NCBI RefSeq assembly: GCF_010015445.1
Contig: NC_053118.1
Span: 7,377,781-7,441,780, forward strand
Source of the DNA: Perca fluviatilis
Lineage: Eukaryota > Chordata > Actinopteri > Perciformes > Percidae
DNA length: 64,000 nt
Direction: 5' to 3'
The notes below the pieces were generated by a model, which made no database searches, was not told the DNA's origin, and was given only the letters and a program-made list of their open reading frames with translations. Numbering within the stretch: the stretch's first letter is position 1; each line of letters starts with the position of its first letter. The position numbers were made by a program, and so were the translations under genes. Below are positions 1-12,902 of this stretch, one piece after another.

Positions 1-224
1 CACTGCTGTAATCACAGCGTGATTACTGTCGGTCTGCGGTCCAACTGCCAGAGCCAGACGGAATGAGGACTGTTGGAGGCTCTTACAATGATATGACAAT
101 TCTTTTTCTTTTCTTTTTCTTGTCTTAAGATATCATCCTCTGTCTGCATGGTCAGGGATAATCTGGGCTTTAAATTCACTCTTATGTCCCTCATCACACA
201 GGTTACTTTTGGAGGAAGCTCAGG

Positions 225-942
<718 letters not shown>

Positions 943-974
943 CATCCATCCACCCATCCATCCATCCATCCATC
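943..974. repeat. (CATC)n tetranucleotide repeat
   Basis: Short run of CATC units with one or two interruptions at its left end. Confidence 0.9.
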
Positions 975-1410
975 TAGTTTGTCACATGAAATCGTACGAG
1001 GTACAATTCCAGGGAATGTTTTCCCATCAACTTGTGCATGATTCATCATAATGCAGAATGTGGCCGTCAGATCGGCACACAGAAAAAGTCACCCGGTTGA
1101 ACAGCACTAGCGCTCCAGGATCCAGCCAAGTCTCAGACAAAAAGGACATCACAGCTCCTGACCATCCCGCTGAGAACCCACAGAGGCACGGAGGCCACCC
1201 GGCTCACCGTCCGATGCCTGCACACCGGCCAGCATGCCCAGAAGTGAAGTCGCAGCCGGTCTTCAATTCCTCCACGCTTGCCTCGGTGTCCCCTCTGATG
1301 TAGAGTTGGAGATGGACTCAGAGATTGTCTTGCATGTGCACGTAGTCAGGATAATATTCATGGGACGTAGCTTATAGACATCGTCATCTTTTCCTCTGTG
1401 GTTCCTCTGA

Positions 1411-1678
1411 TCTTTACATTTGAAAACGTCGAGCGGCCAGGCTAGCAGAGTCAGCAGGAGACTGCGGAATTGATTTCCTACCCTGATGAGTGACTCGTAG
1501 TCATGACATGGCCGCAGGGAGGGTATTGCTAGCTTGATCTTATCTATTGAACCATTTTCCCGTGTTTACTCTGATGGTTACATTTAAAAGCTTGAGCCAG
1601 CTGGCTAGCTAACCCAGGCTAGCAGACTTTGCGGAAGGTTAGCAGGAGACCGGCGGGTTGATTTCCCGATCTAGTCTC
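1411..1678 (+). repeat. Diverged direct duplication
   Basis: Segments 1411-1497 and 1573-1678 share an ordered set of blocks: TTTACATTT or its variant, then AGCGGCCAGGCTAGCAG-like sequence, then AGCAGGAGAC and TTGATTTCC. The offset is about 160 bp. The rest of 975-1804 shows no gene. Confidence 0.6.
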
Positions 1679-2309
1679 GCGTTGCTAGACCTTTTAACGG
1701 GGCTTTTACCTATGCTAAATAGGAGCAACGGGCACAAGCTTTAATTTTTCGTAGACATTGAGATTCGTCATTTTAAGAACACACCTGCGAACAATTCCGC
1801 TGTTTACAGTTTTTCTCAGTCGCTTTGGTATATTTCTCACATCAGAATTGAAATTCTCGAAACTACCTGTTCAATCTTCACATCATTGTGTCACTTGTGC
1901 ACATCAAAAAAACAGTTTCTCATTTCTTTGAACAAGTTGCAAATGCTTTGGTACATCCATGCAAATGATTATTTACAATTCTCTGCTGTTCCCTACATTA
2001 TCAATTGCTTATGTCATGTTGATCAAAATGTATTATAATGGGTCTCTGTTGAATAGTCTCACCCCCCACAACATTTAAGCATTAGGTCATAGCATAAGTC
2101 TTTACATGCAAAATGGTTGAACAAGTTGTCATAATATGTCAAGCATATTTCTATATATTTCTATTAGACTTTTTTTCTAAATATGTCCTGAATTGGTAAA
2201 TTGCTCCCAGGTGAATCTTGACTTTCTCTAACGAAGGTGCATCTCATGAACCATCAACTGGCAAGCATATATATAGCTGGAGCACAATGCAATGTTACAA
2301 TGTCTGACA

Positions 2310-2565
2310 ATGGAAGGACAAAGAATTGGATGGGGTCAATGGCCAGAGAGAAGAAGAAGAGGAAGAGGAGTGAGGCTGCGTGGCGGAGGAGTTGGGAGGC
2401 AAAACAGAGGAAGAGGCAGAAGAGGCCTAGGACATATGTGCGTTCCTGATGAGATAAGAGCCACACTTGTGTGCTTACAATGGCCGAGGCTGGTCGAAGG
2501 GTGCAGCCATATGTTGGGAGAACAACTGTGTCCTCAATCATTCAGACTTTTAGTTGACAGAACAG
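2310..2565 (+). pseudogene. Transposase N-terminus of copy A (basic leader plus helix-turn-helix)
   Basis: Translation from the ATG at 2310 gives an Arg/Gly-rich leader (GRQNRGRGRRGLGH) and then the start of a helix-turn-helix domain (DEIRATLV). A short deletion changes frame there. The other frame continues as MAEAGRRVQPYVGRTTVSSI and meets a TGA soon after. The gene should continue in the segment now displaced to 5268 by copy B. Copy B carries the equivalent domain on the minus strand, which confirms the assignment. The leader resembles an RGG-type nucleic-acid-binding tail, but its role is inference. Confidence 0.8.
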
Positions 2566-2678
2566 GTATGTAATCTAACAATAGGCACTGTACTGTAATG
2601 CTGTATACTTTCTGCAATGCTTCATACAATATTACAGTATTCCACTTGCATTTTACAATATTCAGTAAGTATACTTTA

Positions 2679-5241
2679 CAGTTTTACTCAGTCGCTTTGG
2701 TGCGTTTTTCACATCATCCCTAACAGCAAAATAATTAGTGCATTTCTCAGAACAATTTGTACAAACTGCAATATACAATAGATATGTTTCTAAAGCTAGT
2801 CAGTCACTAAAGATCCTCAGTACATCTCTCAAAAGTAAATATTCATGCCAATGATCATGTCAGTGTCATCAGAATGATAAGTCATTGAGTCATTGTTCAC
2901 GAACGAGGTCGTCAAAATGTTTAGGCATGTTGTCAATGTAACTGTGTACTTTGACAGTATTACCTGATGTAAACTTTTTTTTACTACAGTTTGGATGACA
3001 GTTACTGTATTGAAAATGCACAAGGCTGCACTTCTATGGCATATATCAATTTCAACAGTACTATTTACATATTGCTGTATGCGTGTTATTGATTGAAAGA
3101 GACTGGACAGGATTTTGTTTTTCACAGCTTTTACTAGTGCTACTTTATGAAAGAAAAAAACAAAAATAATTTACAGTAAGAAAAAGACAAGTGGCACAAA
3201 GGGAAAAAAAAAAAACTAAATTAGAAAGAAACACAGGAAACACCCCTAAGGCACAACTTTGCCCGCAGCACTGTTCTAGTGCTGTCTCTACACATCCAGA
3301 CGTTCCTGTCTGTCGGCCCACATATTCTCATTAACATCACACCGGATATTTTCCCTTGCAATGCAACGTGGAAAGAATCTTTTGGAATGCCTTCCATCCA
3401 TCCTCTGCAGGCGTCTACTGTGATGTCCTCACATGCTGCATCCATTGCAGCCAGCAGGGTCATCTGTGTGTGTGGCTGACGATTGTACACCTCCATGCTG
3501 AAAAGAACTCCTCGATTGGGTTAAGGAATGGTGAATAAGGTGGGAGGAATTCTATGAACATCCTTGGGTGGGTCACAAACCATTGCCTTATGATGTTTGA
3601 TCAATGAAAACTCACATTATCACAAAGACCACGGACTTTGGCAAATCCTCTCTAAACAGACCCCTCTCATCATCAGGGATGAGAGCCCTGTAGAAAGTCT
3701 CTAAAAAGGTGTGAGAGGGTTCACTTGATTCCAACTCCATTATACTCTATATCCCAGAACACACAGTTGAATTTGTTTTGGTAAGGAAGAGTGACATAAA
3801 ATGTACATATATTGCATGTTCCTTGCACAGCAATGGAAATGTGTGCAGTTTATGCTTACTGTACTATGTATCACTATAAAATGTTGCTGTAAAGTAGTTA
3901 CATAGATATATGTTTTATCTGTACATACTGGTACCGTAGCTCCTTAACTCTGTCCTCATTCCTTTGGAATGGTACACGGTACAGCTGTTTCATACTCATC
4001 TGGTTTCTATGCAGCACCCTGTCGATGGTTGAGATGCTAACCGTATGGATGTTTTCAAAGACATCGTTGTCGTCTATAATGGTCCTTTGTATTTCCCAGA
4101 GTCTCATGGCATTGTTTGCTCGGACCATGGTGCAAAAAGCCTCCTCCTGTCGAGGTGTGAAAAGGCGTCCTCTGCCACCGGTTTGAGGTAATCTTGAGGT
4201 CCTATGTGGGGAAAAATGCAGTGATGCATCGCACAATTTCACATAGACAAAAACTATGCAAACACACATTTTACTGTAAAACATTCAGATGGGTGTATGT
4301 AAGGTGCAGTATGTATCTGTATAGAATATATTTATGTATGCTGTGAAATACAAGTGGACTACTGTAATATGAAGCATTGTAGGAAGCATACAGTATACTG
4401 CTTATATACAGTACCAGTTCACTCTACCTTGGTGGACATACTGTTCTCTCTTCGAAACGTTTGAACTATTGAGCACACGGTTGCTCTCCCAATATTCGGC
4501 TGCACCCTTCGACCCGCCTCAGCCGTTGTAAGGCCATGATTGACAACATGGTCTACAATACCTTATGTCATCAGATATGCGCCTATGTCCTCTTCTGCCT
4601 CTTCCTCGGTTTTGCCTTCCACCACACATCCTTGCTCCTCTTCTTCCTCCTCTTGGCTGTTGACCCTGCTCGTTTCCTGGTCCATCCATTATTGGAAAAT
4701 TGCAACTCTGTGTTGTGGTCTGTCTATATATGCTTGCCAATTGATTGTACATGAGATTCACCTTTTGAGCAATTTAGACAACTGGTTGATTATTGGTTGA
4801 ACTAACACTTTATATTCCTTCATGAGTGAGGGTCAATTTCACCTGCACAATTCATCAATTCACGTTTTTGTAAAAAAATGGAATAATAGAAATGTGTAGA
4901 ACTATGGTTGACAGTTTATGACAAATAGTTCAACAATTTTGCATGTAATGGCTTATGCAAGGAACTAATGCCTAGATGTTTTGAGGGGTAAGACTATTCA
5001 ACAGAGAACCATCTACTATATTTTGATCAACATGACATGAGCAATTGAAAATGTGGAAAAAAGCTGACACTTGTACATTATCAATTGCAATATGTACAAA
5101 AGCAATTGCAATTTGTTCAAAGGAATAATAAATTGCTTTAATGATGTGCACAAGTGACTAGATGATTTGGAATTTTTACAATTAGTATCAAGAATTGCAC
5201 TTTTGATCTAAGAAATGCACCAAAGCGACTGAGAAAAACTG
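2679..5241 (-). mobile_element. IS630/Tc1-mariner-type DNA transposon, copy B, inserted in copy A
   Basis: The termini at 2679 and 5241 are inverted copies of the same CAGTTTTTCTCAGTCGC end as copy A, flanked by TA at 2677-2678 and 5242-5243. The coding strand is minus, opposite to copy A, so each half of A pairs with the matching half of B. Length is 2563 bp. Copy B is younger than copy A by insertion order. Confidence 0.9.
3288..4689 (-). pseudogene. Broken transposase of copy B
   Basis: Reading leftward from the ATG at 4689: Arg/Gly-rich leader (GRQNRGRGRRGHRRI), a frameshift in the helix-turn-helix, then about 4198-3930 encoding the linker with FTPRQEEAFCTMVRANNA and STIDRVLHRNQMS. An intron-like gap follows, then a catalytic-core remnant near 3760-3500. 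The stretch carrying the first catalytic Asp is deleted. The second Asp (DNVSFH) and the Glu (NPIEEFFS) survive in a shifted frame with stops. The tail matches copy A (NRQPHTQMTLLAAMDAAC) and ends near 3288. It is a DDE-type transposase relic with no activity expected. Confidence 0.85.
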
Positions 5242-5267
5242 TAAACAGTGACATTTTATCTTATCAA

Positions 5268-6374
5268 CAGGAGGAGGCTATTTGCACCATGGTTGTAGAA
5301 AACAATGCCGTAAGACTAAGGGAGATAAAGAATGCCATTATAGAGGACAACGTCTTTGAAAACATCCAAACAGTCAGCATCTCAACCATTGACAGGGTGC
5401 TGAAAAGACACCAAATGAATACGAAGCAGCTGTGCACTGTTCCATTTGAAAGATATGTTGAAAGAGAGAAGGAGCTGCGCTACCAGTATGTACAGGTAAA
5501 ACATGTATGAGCATGCAGCAACTGTACCTCACAGTAAACAGTACAGCATCGTATCGTGATATACAGTACAATAAGTGTGACCTTTACACATTTGCTATGG
5601 CTGTAGAAAAGAAGATGCAATATGTGCTGTATACATTTGATGTAACTGTATCTTGCCCAAAATGAAAATGCAGGTAATTCATAAAACTAATTTTGTGTCT
5701 TCTGGATATAGCGTATAATGGAACTGGAAGCTAGTGAACCACCGCATAGCTTCATCTACACTGGCTGGCTTCAACCTCACGAAATGCAGAAGGCATGGTC
5801 GAAATATCATCGGCCACAGAGCTACAGTTGATGTGCTAGGCCGACGGGGCGGGAACATAACCATGGGTGCTGCTCTCTCTGACAATGGTGTGCTAACGCA
5901 TATTCCCATTATTGGGCCATGCAATACAGAGCGTCTTGTCACCTTTTTAGACACTCTCTACAGGAATCTCAACCCTGAACAAGAGAGGGATCAGATTGGA
6001 GATGACCTGCCAAAGTATGTGATAGATTGGGACAATGTCAGTTTCCATCGCTCCAACATCATCAGGTAATGGTTTGCGGCCCACAACAGGATGCTGATGG
6101 AGTTCCTCTCACCCTACTCCCCATTCCTTAACCCCATTTAGGAATTTTTCTCAGCATGGAGATAGAAAGTACAGTATATGATCGCCAGCCACATACACAG
6201 ATGACCCTTCTGGCTGCCATGGATGCAGCGTGTGATGACATCACAGCAGATGCCTGCAGAGGCTGGATAAGACACTCTAAAAGATTCTTTCCACGCTGCA
6301 TCGCAAGAGAAGATATTCGTTGTGATGTGGATGAGAATGTGTGGCCCAACAGACAGGAATGTCAGGAGGTGTAG
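5268..6374 (+). pseudogene. Transposase middle and catalytic core of copy A
   Basis: The first part (5268-5495) reads EEAICTMVVENNAVRLREIK and ends RYQYVQ before a GT. A matching AG precedes the next coding block at 5713, so an intron of about 215 bp is plausible. The core then reads MELEASEPPHSFIY, where a frameshift removes the expected first catalytic Asp. It continues in the other frame as LAGFNLTKC. The second Asp is present (DWDNVSFH). The catalytic Glu of the NPIE motif has become TAG, and another stop precedes WFAAHNRM. A last frameshift leads to the conserved tail RQPHTQMTLLAAMDAAC. These lesions make it non-functional. Confidence 0.87.
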
Positions 6375-6906
6375 GAAGACTGCACTGTAATTCCTACAGC
6401 ACTGCATGTACAGTTTTCCCTAAGGACATTGTCCTATGTTCACATTTCGCATATTTCTTTAACTTTGTGCTATGCAGTACTGTCTTTTCCTTTCTGTATC
6501 GCAATGACATGGTCTGTCAACAAATTACAGTACAAACAGTAAAAGTGTAAAAGTGAATCTTGTCCAGTCTCTTGCAATCAAACTCTCACATACACTGAGG
6601 TGTAACCTACAATTTACAGTAATTGTCATCAAAACGTTTAGCCATAGTTTACATCAGAACATCCCTCCAGAGTACACTGTTAAATTGACAACATGACTAT
6701 GCAATTTGACTGTCTTAGCCATACACAATGACACAAGGACTTGTCATTCTGATGGCACTGACGTGTTCATTGACACAGATATTTACTTTTGAGAGATGAA
6801 CAAAGGATTTGCTATTTGTACGAATTGTTTTGAGAAATGCACTTACTGTTTTGCAAATGTCGAGGATGATTCGAGAAATGTACCAAAGCGACGGAGAAAA
6901 ACTGTA

Positions 6907-7271
6907 AGCACACATCATGAATCAGACGTAGACTTTTCTTAGGGACTTTCGTAAGAACATATTTAAGAGAAAACTTAGGAAGATATTGGTGAATGAGGCC
7001 AATGTCGGTGTGAGATTAGTGTTCTTAGTGGTAGTTCTTAAATAGTGATTAAGCTCAGCTAATGTCATTTGGTCCTGTCTGAGTTACTTTACTTTGATGG
7101 GAAGTGAAGGGTTGATACACATACAGTACACACTAGCATATTGTAATCTTGGCAGGGCTGCATTCTTCCAGCCCCGCTGAGCCTGGCTGAGCAGAGTAGC
7201 AGAGAAATGTCTTAGATCACTGTACTCTGACATGTTTGGCTGACCTGATAGGAATTCAGTGATAAGAAAAG
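6907..7271. other. Possible DNA-element end, otherwise unannotated
   Basis: Around 6930-7005 the sequence (TTAGGAAGATATTGGTGAAT followed by GAGGCC) resembles one terminus of a fish Harbinger-type MITE. No partner end was located, so this is only a suggestion. No gene seen. Confidence 0.25.

Positions 7272-7318
<47 letters not shown>
7272..7318. repeat. Poly(A) tract
   Basis: 47 consecutive A residues preceded by AGAAAAG. It could be a retroposed poly(A) tail, but no element body or TSD was identified. Confidence 0.95.
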
Positions 7319-7320
<2 letters not shown>

Positions 7321-7602
7321 GATACAGCACACTGAGAGGACCAACCCAAGGGTGTTAGAAAACACACAGGAGTTTCAGATTTGGCACAAACAACACAGAC
7401 AAGCAGCTCGCATTACAGCCGCTCTTTCTCACACGTCTGAGCTTAGCACTTCTATATGTGATGCTTTTTCACATTCATATATATATATATATATTCAATA
7501 TTTCTTACTACACACAGATTTTCCTAATGACTACATGTGTGAGATAAGACCAAATGGCAGTCAGAGGATGGTGAGTGATTGAGTGTGAGCGTATGTAAGC
7601 TT

Positions 7603-7603
<1 letters not shown>

Positions 7604-7639
<36 letters not shown>
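7604..7639. repeat. (TG)n microsatellite
   Basis: About 18 TG units. A shorter (AT)n lies at 7477-7494. Confidence 0.95.
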
Positions 7640-7640
<1 letters not shown>

Positions 7641-8480
7641 TTGGTGAGGATGTGAAAAGCAGAGCAGGGTTGAGAGCGTTGACGGGATCTGTCAGCACAG
7701 CTAGTCCGTGACAGGGAGACAGAGAAACCTGCCCAGTGAGACATGGCTCCTCGGTGTCTCCTTAACTGGAATTCCTGGGAATTCCAGCCAGCTCAGATTG
7801 TTATCAGATCCGAAGACACCCTGCCACTCAGCCAAATTATTCTAACTATCTAACTAGGCAAGATACACTGTGTACCGTTGGATTTTTTTTAATCACTTAC
7901 AAATCACATAGTGTGGCTTTTTAAGTCACAGTGCAATCAGTTTTTTGTTTTTTTTTTACTTTTTAATTATTTTACTTTATTGTGATATTTTGCCACAAGA
8001 ATGTGTGGTGTTCTTAACTTGTCAAACAAAGGACTGTCACCCAGTCCAAAGGAAATCCTGAAATTCCTGCAACACTGAGGAGACATTTCAACCACAATAC
8101 CAAAAGTCTTTAGTGTTTTAAGATAAATCTTATCCAACCTCCACTGAGAGCTGTCTTGACCTGGCCATCTGGATCTGACTTGTGTACTGTTTTTAAATGT
8201 GCATGAACTGTTTATAATGACCACCAGGATGGAACATGAGGAATTGATCTGGCCTGCATTACTACCTTGGGCCAACTCTCAGACTTCTCCTGCGTATTGA
8301 CTGGATCCTTTTCAAAGCCTCTTTTGTCAAAGTGGACAGTTGTGAGAGTAGTACGATGATATTCTCTCTTTCTTTTATCTTAACAATTCCCATAGAACAA
8401 GCAACGGCAACTATTAACGTATCCTACTAACAAGAACCATATGTTCAAAAAGCTACGGAAAGTTAAGCACTGTAATTCGT
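7640..8480. other. Unannotated stretch
   Basis: No supported gene or element; T-rich runs near 7887-7975. Confidence 0.5.
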
Positions 8481-8489
8481 ATGGAACAT

Positions 8490-8720
8490 TGACTGCTGCT
8501 TTATAACACGCGGGAGGAGTTTGGGGTGGTTTAGCGGCTCAGAAAACAAAAGACTTTCACCCAGGAAAAGCATGTTCCATATGAGTGTTTTAATCAAAAG
8601 CACGATATTTTTCCTAAACTTTGTTTTGGTGCCTAAACTTAACTTTCATCACCGCATAACACTCACTTTTGTCGCCTAAACTTAACCATAATGTCTGCTC
8701 AAAAAACATCAACTACCGCT
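8490..8720. repeat. Unclassified fish interspersed repeat
   Basis: Contains ACTTTCACCCAGGA and the TTCCTAAACTT / CCTAAACTTAAC phrases also found, in diverged form, at 33890-34290. No ends or TSD were defined. The following 8720-8900 has short GGAGCACCA and CTGTAGC duplications. The rest to 9810 shows no gene. Confidence 0.4.
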
Positions 8721-9806
8721 GATAAGACGGAGCACCACGTGGAGCACCACGGGGAGCACCATGCAGAGCACTGTAGCCGGCGTGGCAGAGCTCTGTAACG
8801 GCTAAGCACAGCTACTAACTGCCGCTGATACAACCCGAGCTGACGGAGGCCCGTAGCTGACCACTGTAGCTTGCCACTGTAGCCGGCCGGATCACGTGAC
8901 GTAGGATATCATGCGTTTCGGTGTGCATCAAATTTTGTACGATATCATACGGACCCAGTCATGAGAATGCGTTGTGTGTGTGTGTGTGCAAAAAGTCTGA
9001 TATATCTGCTTCCTCTGTGCCCCAGAGCTCCATTATCGTCCAAAAACTATTAAAAACACACCAATGCTGCTGCTGCCACTGCTGAAATTAGTCCCGAAAG
9101 CACTATTTCCTCCTCTTAAAGTAACATTTAAAGATGTACATCCTCAATAGGAACCAATGGGCTCGGGGCTGCAGAACCACAGAAAGTATTGAGAGAAAGA
9201 CTAATGCGTTGTTGGCTTTGGTCGTTTCATAGGATTTGTTGACAATAACAAATTTAAACATTATGCTTTAATTCAGTCGGTCGATTTACAGCAGGTGCTC
9301 AATTTTAATCCACACTTGTCAATGCATTCTGTTTGGATTCAGTTACGTGACGTTCACAAACTTAGTTTTAACAACTTCAGCTGGAAAATTTTAGATATTG
9401 GCAGCTATTTGCAGATGTTTGAAACCAGGCTTCCTTCATAGTTTTCCAATTTTTGTTATTATCCAAGGCGATGATTTTGTGTGACCAGTTGTGATGTTAT
9501 TGGTGTTGGATACGTCACTTCCGGAGTATTCCTCTGATTTTAACGTTATTACCGTTATTATTATTAACTTACTGGAACAAAACTGAGCAACGTGTTGTTG
9601 CTCGTGGCAAAATCACTGATTAAATATGTACATTGAAGTGATACTGGCGTTAAAGCAGAGGCGCAGGAAGTCATTTTCGGCAGGGGGTGCTGAGGGGGGG
9701 CGGGGACACGGTCCACGTAGAGTCTAAAGATACTATGTTACACAAGCTCTGTATTCTGCAGACAACTCACTCGCTCCTATGATGTGAGGTGCACATAACG
9801 GGCACG

Positions 9807-9911
<105 letters not shown>

Positions 9912-10627
9912 CCTCCCTCCCTTCCTGATAGTCCCTGTTAATTTGCCTACTCCTTACCACATCATCATCTACTCTCTCTTCCATCTTTTCCTCACTCACT
10001 CCCATGGCCCTGTCGTGGTCACTCTCCTCCTGCTCTATTTCTTCCCTGTCATGATGTTGTTTCTGCTTCTCTGTATAGCCAGCCACCTCTCCTCCTTCCT
10101 CTACTTCCTCTGATGTTGAAGCAGCTACTACAGCCCCAAACATGTCAGAAATGTTGGCACATTTTGAGGCATCTGCCTGTAGATTCACATAGACATAAGC
10201 ATAACTATTGCAGCTCGTGTCTCAGGGCCGGGAGTGGGGAAAGGGGTTGCTGGATTTGATTGAGTCAGGCCAATGCCAATAAAGGAAATTAACCAATGGG
10301 CCGCTGTCAGTTCTTTATGGGCAAATTATAGCGGCGATTCGGGCCAAAAGTGCGTCAGCCCACCGACCAAATGTATGCCAGATAGCCAGTCCAGCCCTGT
10401 TTCGGAGCCAGCGGTAGACACTGGTAAACAGAGGCACAAGTGGATCAGCTTTTCCAACTCGGTGAAGAGCCCTCTTGTCTGTAGATGTAGAGCTGATACA
10501 AAGTGACCAAGTTCTTCTGACTAAAATTATCCCTCTCTTCATCCCACACCCCAAACATGACATACAAAATGTCGTGGAACAGAAACAACAAGAGATATAC
10601 AGAGATATTTATAAGCTATCATTTTAT

Positions 10628-10828
10628 TGTGGTGGCACAGTGGATATCACACGTGCCTTTGGTGTGGGAGACCCGGGTTTGATTTCCATTGCAATACATC
10701 AACCAACGTGTCCCTGAGCAAGACACTTAACCCCTAGTTGCTCCAGAGGCATGCAGCCTCTGACATATATAGCAATTATAAGTCGCTTTGGATAAAAGCG
10801 TCAGCTAAATGACCTGTAATGTAATATT
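10628..10828 (+). mobile_element. tRNA-derived SINE
   Basis: Has an internal RNA polymerase III promoter: A-box-like TGGCACAGTGG at about 10633 and B-box-like GGGTTTGATTTCC at about 10676. The non-tRNA body follows, with GAGCAAGACACTTAACCCC and AAGTCGCTTTGGATAAAAGC. It ends in a TGTAATGTAAT tail. This arrangement is typical of fish SINEs. No intact cloverleaf, so it is not a tRNA gene. Confidence 0.85.
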
Positions 10829-10850
10829 GTCATCGCAGTTTAAAAGCTTC

Positions 10851-10914
10851 CCACAATCCCGCGATGCAATGCTGCAGCACCTCCTGGTGGGGCTGCAGCA
10901 TTTCATTGTGGGAT
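10851..10914. repeat. Imperfect hairpin
   Basis: CCCACAAT ... ATGCTGCAGC on the left pairs with GCTGCAGCAT ... ATTGTGGG on the right, around a short loop. Possibly a small MITE end; no TSD recognised. 10915-11524 shows no gene. Confidence 0.5.
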
Positions 10915-12039
10915 ACGGGCTTCGCATGCGCCCCGCTCAGATCATATCGTAGTGTTCTGTCTTACAGCATACTGTAATATTTCACCGGTTATAAGATCGA
11001 AATAATATTCTAAATAAATGTTGATAGATAGCGTTATAGTTTTTTTTTAAATATCAATAAACAACAAAGCAATCCAGCTTCCCTGGTAATAAGCCCAAAA
11101 TAAAAGAATAAAAGATATACATATAAACCATGATAAGATCTCGTGAATGAATGTTGATTAAAACAGAGGTTATAGGGCTAAAAATACCAATAATAGCATA
11201 GCTGTATACAGCTTCTCTGCTGCAGCCCGACTGGCAGAAAGAATCGTGCTGTGATCATGAAAGATGCTTCCCATTGAAATACATTAGTTTAAAAAACGCG
11301 CTGACCATCATGAAAAAAACGAGATAAACGTGTCCATGTACACGAATCGATAGATTAAATTACGTGAAAATTTCACGAACTGCCGTGAGAATGGGTTGGA
11401 TGAAGACATAGATGAGCTGGTTAAATGCCAATATGGACTTAAAATAGGTCTTATATTGCAGTCATAATGGTCTTTAAATTTAACTTGTTAAAACCTGCAG
11501 AAAACCTGGTTTAGTGTGGTAAGGTTAAAGGACAATTCCGGTGCAAAATAAACCTAGGGGTTAATAACGTGTACCGAGTCAACCTTTCTCTGGGACATGT
11601 TTTCATGCTAATTGAATGTGTCTGTAGCTTGAAACAAGCTTCCGCAAACCGGTGCTTGTAACACTAGTAGTCGGGGCAGAGGGTAAATCGTTATTTCTAC
11701 ACCACTAACAAGGCTCAAAATAGCACCACGCTTCAATGGTAGCATAATGATGGTCCCTACATGTGAACCAAAGCATTGAGAAGTTTGTAAGGCAAGGCAA
11801 GGCAATTTTATTTATATAGCACATCTCAGCAACAGTGCAATTCAAAGTGCTTTACATAAAACATTATAAAGCAGTTAAAAATGAATACAAAGGGGCGCGC
11901 TTGAGCATGAGTAGTGAGTAGACGTGTCTCCGACACCTTCCGCAGAAATCTATCAAATCTATACATTTTGGACCTCGTAACCGTTCAAACTCCGTCGGAA
12001 ACACACACTAAGTGACTTTACTACCTTATGAGTGGATGA

Positions 12040-12902
12040 ATGCCTCCCAAACCGGCCAAACAACAAAGTGGGAAGACCACAACACGAGGCGATTCGAACT
12101 CCTCGGCTAGCGTTAGCGCAGACACAGGTGCTAATGCTAACAACATGGACGTGCTGGCAAATGCAGTTACTGCTCTATCGACTCGTTTCGGGAGGAGAAC
12201 CGGGCATCTATTGCCTCTCTACATTCGATCCTGAGTGTGTAAGGCCAACGAATTAATGATGTGGAGGATGGGCTGAATGAGTTCGACAAGAGACTGAGCA
12301 GCGTGGAAGCTTCCCATACTTCGCTGGCTAAAGAGAACGATGCTTTGAGGGAGAAGGTGGCGTACTTGGAAAACTACACTAGACGGCAGAATATATGCAT
12401 TGTGGGGATATCAGAAAATGCGGAGGGCCCACGACCAACAGAATTTATCACCAAACTACTCATCGATGTGCTTGGGGAAGACAGTTTTGAGAAGCCGCCA
12501 TCGGTGGATAGAGCCCACAGGAGTTTGGCTCCAAAACCAGCTGATGGCGTCAATAAACCGCGGCCATTCATTGTCAAGCTCCATCACTTTCAAACGAAAG
12601 AGTTGATCCTACGCCTCGCCAGGCAGAAGGGCCCGCTCTCCTTCAACGGGTCAAGATTTCACATCTTCCCTGACTACAGCCCGGATGTCAACAAACGGCG
12701 CACAGCCTTCTCTGAGTCCAAAAAGAAGCTCCACGCCGCAAAGATCCAGTTCGGCCTCTACTACCCAGCCACTCTACAGTTCACACACAACGGGAAACGT
12801 TTGAAGTTCACCGACCCTGCCTGGGCGCTGGCCTACATCAATAACAATGTAATCGATGATAACGGACGCCCCGCCTCACACGCTGCGGAGAATGGTGATT
12901 GA
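12040..12902 (+). pseudogene. L1/Tx1 ORF1 protein (broken)
   Basis: L1-type ORF1 proteins are RNA-binding chaperones that coat the LINE transcript. The start at 12040 reads MPPKPAKQQSGKTTTRGDS. A frameshift near 12190 and a TAA at about 12240 break the N-terminal third. From 12261 the frame is open for 213 codons. It has a heptad-like coiled coil (LNEFDKRLSSVEASHTSLAK), then LENYTRRQNICIVGI, typical of the RRM start in L1 ORF1 (Transposase_22 family), and a C-terminal domain including NGSRFHIFPDYSPDV. It lies upstream of ORF2 on the same strand. Confidence 0.87.

Larger units (their letters stand above)
1807..6904 (+). mobile_element. IS630/Tc1-mariner-type DNA transposon, copy A (interrupted)
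   Basis: The left end begins CAGTTTTTCTCAGTCGCTTT and the right end is its near-exact inverse, with TA flanking both sides (1805-1806 and 6905-6906). Removing the inserted copy B leaves about 2.53 kb, close to the 2.56 kb of copy B. The coding strand is plus. The transposase gene is split by copy B and broken by several mutations, so the copy is dead. The family is widespread in fish; the superfamily call rests on the TA duplication and the DDE-type protein. Confidence 0.88.

Noticed and set aside
1058..1303. 81-codon plus-strand frame
   Set aside because: No domain, coding signature or splice context; likely chance in GC-richer DNA.
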